From: an uncultured bacterium
GTDB taxonomy: Bacteria > Cyanobacteriota > Vampirovibrionia > Gastranaerophilales > Gastranaerophilaceae
Reading direction: 5' to 3'
Assembly (NCBI GenBank): GCA_947428835.1
Contig: CANENE010000005.1
Span: 1-64,000 of the forward strand
DNA length: 64,000 nt
A program made the translations under genes and the position numbers. Shown piece by piece: positions 59,536-64,000 of the stretch (the first letter of the stretch is position 1; every line of letters starts with the position of its first letter). A model generated the notes under the pieces. It had not been told where the DNA came from. It searched no databases and worked only from the letters and a program-made list of their open reading frames with translations.

Positions 59536-60096
59536 TTATATCTCCATAACTTCTTTTTCTTTGTTAATGACTTCACTATCAACAATTTTTGTGTATTTAT
59601 CTGTTATTTTTTGAACTTGGTCAAGACCGTCTTTAACTGCATCTTCAGGTAGGTTTTCGGCTTTTTCAAGTTTTTTAACTGCATCTTGTCCATCGCGTCT
59701 AACGTTTCTGATTGCAACTTTAGCATCTTCTCCGGCTGCTTTAACGTCTTTTGCAAGCTCTTTTCTTCTATCTGTAGTTAAAGGAGGAAATTGAAGACGA
59801 ACAACTGTTCCATCTGAATTTGGGGTAATTCCTAAATCTGCTTTTACAATTGCTTTTTCAATTTCTTTTAAAATTGATTTGTCAAAAGGAGTGATAACAA
59901 GAGTGGTACCTTCCGATACGCTCACCTGTGCCAATTGACGAAGACCGGTTGGAGCACCATAATAATCAACCAAAACTTTATCTAAAATCATAGGATTTGC
60001 TCTTCCTGTTCTTATTTGAACAAGCTCTTTTTTAAGCTGGGTGATACATTTTTCCATTTTTTCTTCTGTTTGCTTTTTAATTTCATCAATTGACAT
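59536..60096 (-). CDS. frr: Ribosome recycling factor
   Basis: RRF, with EF-G, splits the post-termination ribosome. The 186-residue protein shows the family helices KKELVQIRTGRANPMILDKV, Y-Y-G-A-P-T-G-L, R-L-Q-F-P-P-L-T-T-D-R-R and the long C-terminal helices ending K-Y-T-K-I-V-D-S-E-V-I-N-K-E-K-E. Length is typical. It follows pyrH by 21 bases and has AAGGAG upstream of its ATG. Confidence 0.98.
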   Translation of the reverse strand: MSIDEIKKQTEEKMEKCITQLKKELVQIRTGRANPMILDKVLVDYYGAPTGLRQLAQVSVSEGTTLVITPFDKSILKEIEKAIVKADLGITPNSDGTVVRLQFPPLTTDRRKELAKDVKAAGEDAKVAIRNVRRDGQDAVKKLEKAENLPEDAVKDGLDQVQKITDKYTKIVDSEVINKEKEVMEI

Positions 60097-60117
60097 TTTA
60101 TTCTCCTTAAAGATTGA

Positions 60118-60834
60118 TTATTCTACAATTGTTCCGACTTCTTCGTGGTTTAAAATTTTAACAAGGCTGTTTTCAAGATTAAAATCAAAAACACATATCG
60201 GGATATTATTTTGTTTACACAAGGCGCAAGAAGTTAAATCCATAACCTTTAAACCTTTAATAATAATATCATCGTAACTTATTCTATCATATTTTTTAGC
60301 ATTTTTGTTAACTTTTGGATCGTCATTATAAATGCCGTCTACCCCGTTTTTTGCCATCAACATAGCATCAGCTCCAATTTCAGCAGCCCTTAGAGCAGCT
60401 GCAGTATCTGTTGTAAAGAATGGGTTTCCGGTACCTGCTGCAAAAATTACAACCCTGTTTTTTTCAAGGTGGCGAATTGCTTTAAATCTGATATATGGTT
60501 CTGCGATTTTATCCATAGTTATAGCACTTTGAACGCGGCATTCAACGCCCAATTTTCTTAGTTCGGATTGAAGGCTTATAGCATTCATAACTGTTGCAAG
60601 CATTCCTACATAATCCCCTGAAGCCTGGTCCATTCCAAGTTTAGAAGAATTGTTCATGCCTCTAAAGATATTGCCGCCTCCGACAACGACCGCTATTTGG
60701 CAACCCGTTTCGTATGCTTTTTTGATTTCAGAACAAATTTTATGAACAGGATTTGGGTCAATTCCAAATGCCTGGCTTCCTAAAAGTGCTTCACCTGATA
60801 TTTTTAAAAGTATCTTTTTATATTTTAAATCCAT
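60118..60834 (-). CDS. pyrH: Uridylate kinase
   Basis: PyrH phosphorylates UMP to UDP. The 238-residue amino-acid-kinase fold has ILLKISGEAL, VVVGGGNIFRG, D-Y-V-G-M-L-A-T-V-M-N, F-A-A-G-T-G-N-P-F-F-T-T-D-T-A-A-A-L-R, and a C-terminal V-F-D-F-N, as in bacterial hexameric PyrH. It is the first gene of the pyrH-frr-cdsA-rnc-rpe series; frr follows after 21 bases. Confidence 0.98.
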   Translation of the reverse strand: MDLKYKKILLKISGEALLGSQAFGIDPNPVHKICSEIKKAYETGCQIAVVVGGGNIFRGMNNSSKLGMDQASGDYVGMLATVMNAISLQSELRKLGVECRVQSAITMDKIAEPYIRFKAIRHLEKNRVVIFAAGTGNPFFTTDTAAALRAAEIGADAMLMAKNGVDGIYNDDPKVNKNAKKYDRISYDDIIIKGLKVMDLTSCALCKQNNIPICVFDFNLENSLVKILNHEEVGTIVE

Positions 60835-60907
60835 CTGTAATCACTCCAATAAAAAATAATATAAATCAATTATACACAAGAATTTTCGAATATGTAATAA
60901 TTATCTT

Positions 60908-62107
60908 ATGAAATCTTCAAATTTTGTAAAAAACATAATTTCAAAAGACAAAAATATTTTTAACCAAGCTCTAAACAATCTTATAAATTCAAAAGATGTA
61001 CAACTTTTTGTCGAATTAGATGATAGTTCGGATTTCATTTTTTCTTTTGTTAAAGAAAAAATTATCAACGAATTTGTTAAGTTAATTAATAAAGAAAATT
61101 TAGATGTTGTTTTTGAATTTATGAAGCATTATTCGTATGATTTTGAAGATATGGTGATTATGCCCCTGCTTAAATACGCAAATGAAGATTTAACAGATAG
61201 AATGCTTGATATATTTGAATGTGGCGATGAAAATCAAAAAGCATATTGCGCAAAATATTTTACAAAAATCAAAGACACCTTAGCACTTGATTATTTAAAA
61301 AAAGAAGCTTTTAGCGATTTTTATTATTTAAAAACCAATTGTGCCAAGGCTTTGAAGGCATTTGGTGATATAGAAACATTAAATAAAACTAAAGAAATTA
61401 TCTTAAATTCAAATGATGAATATGAAAAGCTTGCTGCATTTGAATTTATAATTTCTTTTGAAGGTGAAATCGATTTTGTTTTAAAAAACTGCTTTAATTT
61501 GCCTTTTAGCCAGAATATTATTGCAAATTTGCTTGATGAAAATAGTTTTGACGAAATAAAAAATAATAGTGAAGATAAAATTCCTGATATATTCAAAGTT
61601 TTAATGGAAGGATATCCTGAAAATATCAGCCTTAATACTATCAAATACTATGAAGTTCAAAAATACATAAGATTTTTATTAAACAGGCAAAATAACTTTA
61701 ATCTTGCTCTTTTGCTTTATGCAAAAGCAAAGTTTAAAGAATTTTTAGATAATGATAACTATACATTTGATTTAGACAATGACCTCAAAAATGAATTGAA
61801 AAATATAAATTTGCTTTTAAAAGACATGGATTTGAATAAACTTAAAATACAATATAAATCCGATAATGAATTTTCAGCAATATTGGATGTTATTAGAGAA
61901 TTTAATTCTGATGAATTTGACAAAAAGCTTGCAGATACAATAAATACTCAAAAAATTTCGCCTACAAATCTGGTTGAAGCATTAGAGATTTTATCCGGTA
62001 AAAATAAAATAAATCTTTTAAATAAAGACATATTACAAACCGTAGAATGCATTGAAAACCCTAATTTAAAGGCAATTGCCCAAAAATATTTAGAAGAGGT
62101 TATTTAA
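60908..62107 (+). CDS. HEAT-like helical-repeat protein
   Basis: The 399-residue protein is entirely helical, acidic and Leu/Asn-rich, with repeated helix pairs in the first half of the type seen in HEAT repeats (YCAKYFTKIKDTLALDYLKK, TNCAKALKAFGDIETLNKTK, KLAAFEFIISFEGEIDF). No signal peptide or catalytic motif is visible. There is no clear Shine-Dalgarno before the ATG, but A/T-rich -10-like sequence (TAATAAT) lies about 8 bases upstream. It is divergent from pyrH and likely a protein-interaction scaffold; role unknown. Confidence 0.7.
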   Translation: MKSSNFVKNIISKDKNIFNQALNNLINSKDVQLFVELDDSSDFIFSFVKEKIINEFVKLINKENLDVVFEFMKHYSYDFEDMVIMPLLKYANEDLTDRMLDIFECGDENQKAYCAKYFTKIKDTLALDYLKKEAFSDFYYLKTNCAKALKAFGDIETLNKTKEIILNSNDEYEKLAAFEFIISFEGEIDFVLKNCFNLPFSQNIIANLLDENSFDEIKNNSEDKIPDIFKVLMEGYPENISLNTIKYYEVQKYIRFLLNRQNNFNLALLLYAKAKFKEFLDNDNYTFDLDNDLKNELKNINLLLKDMDLNKLKIQYKSDNEFSAILDVIREFNSDEFDKKLADTINTQKISPTNLVEALEILSGKNKINLLNKDILQTVECIENPNLKAIAQKYLEEVI

Positions 62108-62199
62108 AATCATAACAGCCGGCATGCCTTATAATTTTTTCCATGCTACAAAAATACTCCAAATGTATTAAATATTAAGAAATATTACAGAAATTGCGC

Positions 62200-62236
62200 C
62201 ATGCTAAAACATGCTTCAGCACATGATTTTGGCATG
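62200..62236. repeat. Imperfect inverted repeat in the gap before yggS
   Basis: CATGCTAAAACATG, loop CTTCAGCA, CATGATTTTGGCATG: two 14-base arms with a wobble and one mismatch. No T-run follows, so I do not call a terminator. Nearby CCATGC and GGCATGCC words (62130-62160) share the motif. Confidence 0.6.
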
Positions 62237-62357
62237 ATTTAAAAATTCCAAAAATGTAATGAATACAATTTTTTGCAAGTCCCCAACAATATTTTATAAT
62301 TAAATAAGAACGAATTTAACAAAAACAAGTTAGAGAGTATTTTTTAAGGCTTTTGAA

Positions 62358-62996
62358 ATGTCAATCGAAGAAAATCTCAAAAAAATTTTGAAAGAAATTG
62401 AAAAATACCATCCTGTTCTTATCGCAGTAACTAAATACTACGATATTGAAAAAATGATAGAAGCCTATAATTCGGGAATAAGAAATTTTGCCGAAAGTAA
62501 AGCGCAAGCTGCAATTGAAAAAATCGGCAAAATGGATGAGACAATAAAATCCCAATCGGTATATCATTTTATTGGACATTTACAAACAAATAAGGTCAAA
62601 TATGTAGTAGGTAATTTTGACTATATCCATTCGGTAGATAGCCTGAAAGTTGCCAAATGCATAGACCAAGAGGCTAATAAAAAAGGTATTGTCCAAAAAA
62701 TCCTGCTTCAGGTGAATAATGCACAGGAGCCTCAAAAGTTTGGGGTTCACATTACGCAAATTGAAAATTTAATCAGCGAAATTTCTAAGTTAAAATCTCT
62801 TGATTTGGTCGGGCTTATGAATATAGCTCCGATTGATGCAACACAAGACGAGCTTAGAGTGCTTTTTAGCCAAATGAAAGAACTTCAAAAACGATACAAT
62901 TTAAAAGAGCTTTCAATGGGCATGAGCAAAGATTATAAAATAGCGCTTGAATGCGGCGCAACGATGATTAGATTAGGAAGAATATTATTTGAATAA
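62358..62996 (+). CDS. yggS: Pyridoxal-phosphate homeostasis protein (YggS family)
   Basis: PLPBP/YggS proteins bind PLP and buffer it, without known enzyme activity. The 212-residue alanine-racemase-like barrel has the PLP lysine in IAVTKYYDIEKM, F-A-E-S-K-A-Q, FIGHLQTNKVKY, S-V-D-S-L-K, QVNNAQEPQKFGV, GLMNIAPIDA, and LSMGMSKDYKIALECGATMIRLG. It lies 26 bases before sepF, the gene order of cyanobacteria and Gram-positives. Confidence 0.96.
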   Translation: MSIEENLKKILKEIEKYHPVLIAVTKYYDIEKMIEAYNSGIRNFAESKAQAAIEKIGKMDETIKSQSVYHFIGHLQTNKVKYVVGNFDYIHSVDSLKVAKCIDQEANKKGIVQKILLQVNNAQEPQKFGVHITQIENLISEISKLKSLDLVGLMNIAPIDATQDELRVLFSQMKELQKRYNLKELSMGMSKDYKIALECGATMIRLGRILFE

Positions 62997-63022
62997 TTAA
63001 ATTAAAGATAAAAGGAGAAAAG

Positions 63023-63514
63023 ATGGCGCTTTCAGAAAAAATTAAGGAAATCATAGGAGCTTTAACAGATTCCTTGAATCCAATGGGTGAAGAAGTCTAT
63101 GACGAAGAAATCGACAACGGATACGATACAGATTATCCGACAGATGCTAATCGCGCTCTTCAACCGAGCTTTTCAGAAGCAAATCCAATCAGAAAAAGCA
63201 GACCAAATTTAAGAGTATTACCTCAAAAAGCAGCTTATGAAGTTGTAGTGATTGAGCCAAAAGCATATAATGAATCAATTACAATTGTTCAAACTCTAAA
63301 AGAAAGAAAAACTGTCATCTTAAATCTTCAATTGCTCGATAGAGAACAATCCCAAAGAATAGTCGATTTTCTTTGCGGTTGCACACTTGCTCTTGAAGGT
63401 TCCCAAAGAAAAATCGGTGAAAACGTATTTATCTTTACTCCATCAAATATAAATATTTCTCAAGAAATTGTAAATTCAAAACTATCCACAGATGCAATGT
63501 GGACAAAATCATAA
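63023..63514 (+). CDS. sepF: Cell division protein SepF
   Basis: SepF links FtsZ to the membrane and aligns its filaments. The 163-residue protein has an N-terminal amphipathic segment (MALSEKIKEIIGALTDSL), an acidic linker with Tyr/Asp-rich stretches (about 24-45), and the SepF core (about 72-160) with V-V-I-E-P-K-A-Y-N-E-S, LKERKTVILNLQLLDREQSQ, R-I-V-D-F-L-C-G, and I-G-E-N-V-F-I-F-T-P-S-N. A Gly in the I-V-D-F-L-x-G loop mediates dimerisation. AAAGGAG precedes the ATG. sepF in a diderm is typical of cyanobacteria and their relatives. A terminator follows. Confidence 0.97.
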   Translation: MALSEKIKEIIGALTDSLNPMGEEVYDEEIDNGYDTDYPTDANRALQPSFSEANPIRKSRPNLRVLPQKAAYEVVVIEPKAYNESITIVQTLKERKTVILNLQLLDREQSQRIVDFLCGCTLALEGSQRKIGENVFIFTPSNINISQEIVNSKLSTDAMWTKS

Positions 63515-63563
63515 AAACGATAAAGTCGTGATGAATAATTAGTATATTAAGTAGAGAAGTTGG

Positions 63564-63593
63564 AAATGCACTTGATTGAAAGTGCATTTTTAT
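63564..63593 (+). terminator. Terminator after sepF
   Basis: AAATGCACTT, loop GATTGA, AAGTGCATTT pair perfectly, followed by a T-rich run. It lies about 50 bases past the sepF stop. Confidence 0.88.
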
Positions 63594-63652
63594 TTTGTGC
63601 AAATTTATTTGTAGTTTTCTTATGATAAAATATAAATCAAAGGAGATTTAAA

Positions 63653-64000
63653 ATGGAACAAAGACTAAGCCCGATTGAATGGAATGATTATTTTTTAGAA
63701 ATTGCAAAAACTGTGTCCAAACGTTCTAATTGCCTAAGGGCACATGTTGGAGCAGTTGTTGTCGGGTGCGACAAAAAAATTAAAGCAACCGGATATAATG
63801 GGGTTCCAAGTAAAGTCGTCTCTTGTATGGAACTTGGCGAATGCTATAGAATTAAGCATAATATCAAATCCGGCACCCGTTATGAAACCTGCCGTTCTAT
63901 CCACGCCGAACAAAATGCTATTATTCAAGCAGGTCAGGATAGATGTATGGGTTCAAGCTTATATATATATGGTCATAATATGATTTGTATTTTATGCAAA
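63653..64000 (+). CDS. dCMP deaminase / ComEB-like deoxycytidylate deaminase, partial at window end
   Basis: The 116 visible residues show the CDA-family deaminase: W-N-D-Y-F-L-E-I-A, V-G-A-V-V-V, then G-Y-N-G-V-P, a Cys/His-rich stretch SCMELGECYRIKH, the zinc motif S-I-H-A-E-Q-N-A-I, and C-I-L-C-K (C-x2-C) at the cut-off. dCMP deaminases turn dCMP to dUMP for thymidylate supply, and ComEB is a relative in competence operons. AAGGAG lies seven bases before the ATG, so the start is secure. The 3' end lies outside the window. Confidence 0.9.
   Translation, partial: MEQRLSPIEWNDYFLEIAKTVSKRSNCLRAHVGAVVVGCDKKIKATGYNGVPSKVVSCMELGECYRIKHNIKSGTRYETCRSIHAEQNAIIQAGQDRCMGSSLYIYGHNMICILCK

Noticed and set aside
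62107-62357. Small RNA gene before yggS
   Set aside because: Only an inverted repeat is visible; no promoter plus terminator pair defines a transcript.

Overview
The window is AT-rich (GC roughly one third), densely coded and reads as chromosome of an obligately fermentative, diderm relative of the cyanobacteria. The best fit is the gut Melainabacteria / Vampirovibrionia, order Gastranaerophilales. This is inferred from co-occurrence: an Omp85 protein with three POTRA domains, a lipopolysaccharide Kdo gene (kdsC), an S-layer-homology (SLH) protein of cyanobacterial flavour and sepF beside yggS, together with [FeFe] hydrogenases and pyruvate:ferredoxin oxidoreductase and no respiratory or photosynthetic gene. 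No 16S rRNA is present, so the placement stays an inference.

Layout. 1-5.6 kb: the cut-off start of a type IV prepilin-like gene, an XRE regulator, a TPR/NHL secreted protein, tsaD, a sigma-factor-like protein and the Omp85 gene. 5.7-13.0 kb (minus): a tightly packed series fixC-fixX-RWYD protein-TPR-dprA-topA-aroE. 13.1-16.4 kb: SLH protein, GGDEF protein and hisF. 16.5-28.8 kb (minus): energy metabolism, namely nifJ, a group B-type [FeFe] hydrogenase, hydF, hydG, a small ferredoxin, and the trimeric HydA-HydB-HydC hydrogenase. PFOR makes reduced ferredoxin and the hydrogenases dispose of the electrons as H2. HydF and HydG help build the H-cluster; hydE is not in the window. 28.9-33.8 kb: a duplicated-domain unknown protein, tRNA-Ser(CGA), then a decaying accessory segment (GIY-YIG pseudogene, XRE pseudogene, flavin reductase with divergent HxlR regulator, frameshifted membrane protein, nucleotidyltransferase) carrying five copies of a short interspersed motif.

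33.8-43.7 kb (minus): a purine operon, purS-purQ-purL-purF-purM-purN/purD, in which PurN and PurD are one fused protein, followed by a TPR protein, an acyl-CoA synthetase and a Xer recombinase. 43.7-51.5 kb: small regulators (XRE, MerR-like), kdsC, an Eda-like aldolase, thrS without its TGS domain, an unknown small protein and a large glycine-rich prepilin. Three long copies of a composite palindromic repeat lie between these genes. 51.7-55.7 kb: XRE, HU, a second RWYD-type protein with an SDR, a secreted low-complexity protein, a coiled-coil protein behind a sigma-28-like promoter, and a small unknown. 56.1-60.8 kb (minus): housekeeping series pyrH-frr-cdsA-rnc-rpe and an S1-domain protein. 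60.9-64 kb: a helical-repeat protein, yggS, sepF and the start of a dCMP deaminase gene.

Most genes belong to known families. The parts worth a second look are the two-copy RWYD/E repeat family, the glycine-rich prepilins, small proteins sharing a short N-terminal F-x-G segment, the PurN-PurD fusion, the interspersed repeats and the sigma-28-like promoter. No complete undescribed defence or mobile system was found.
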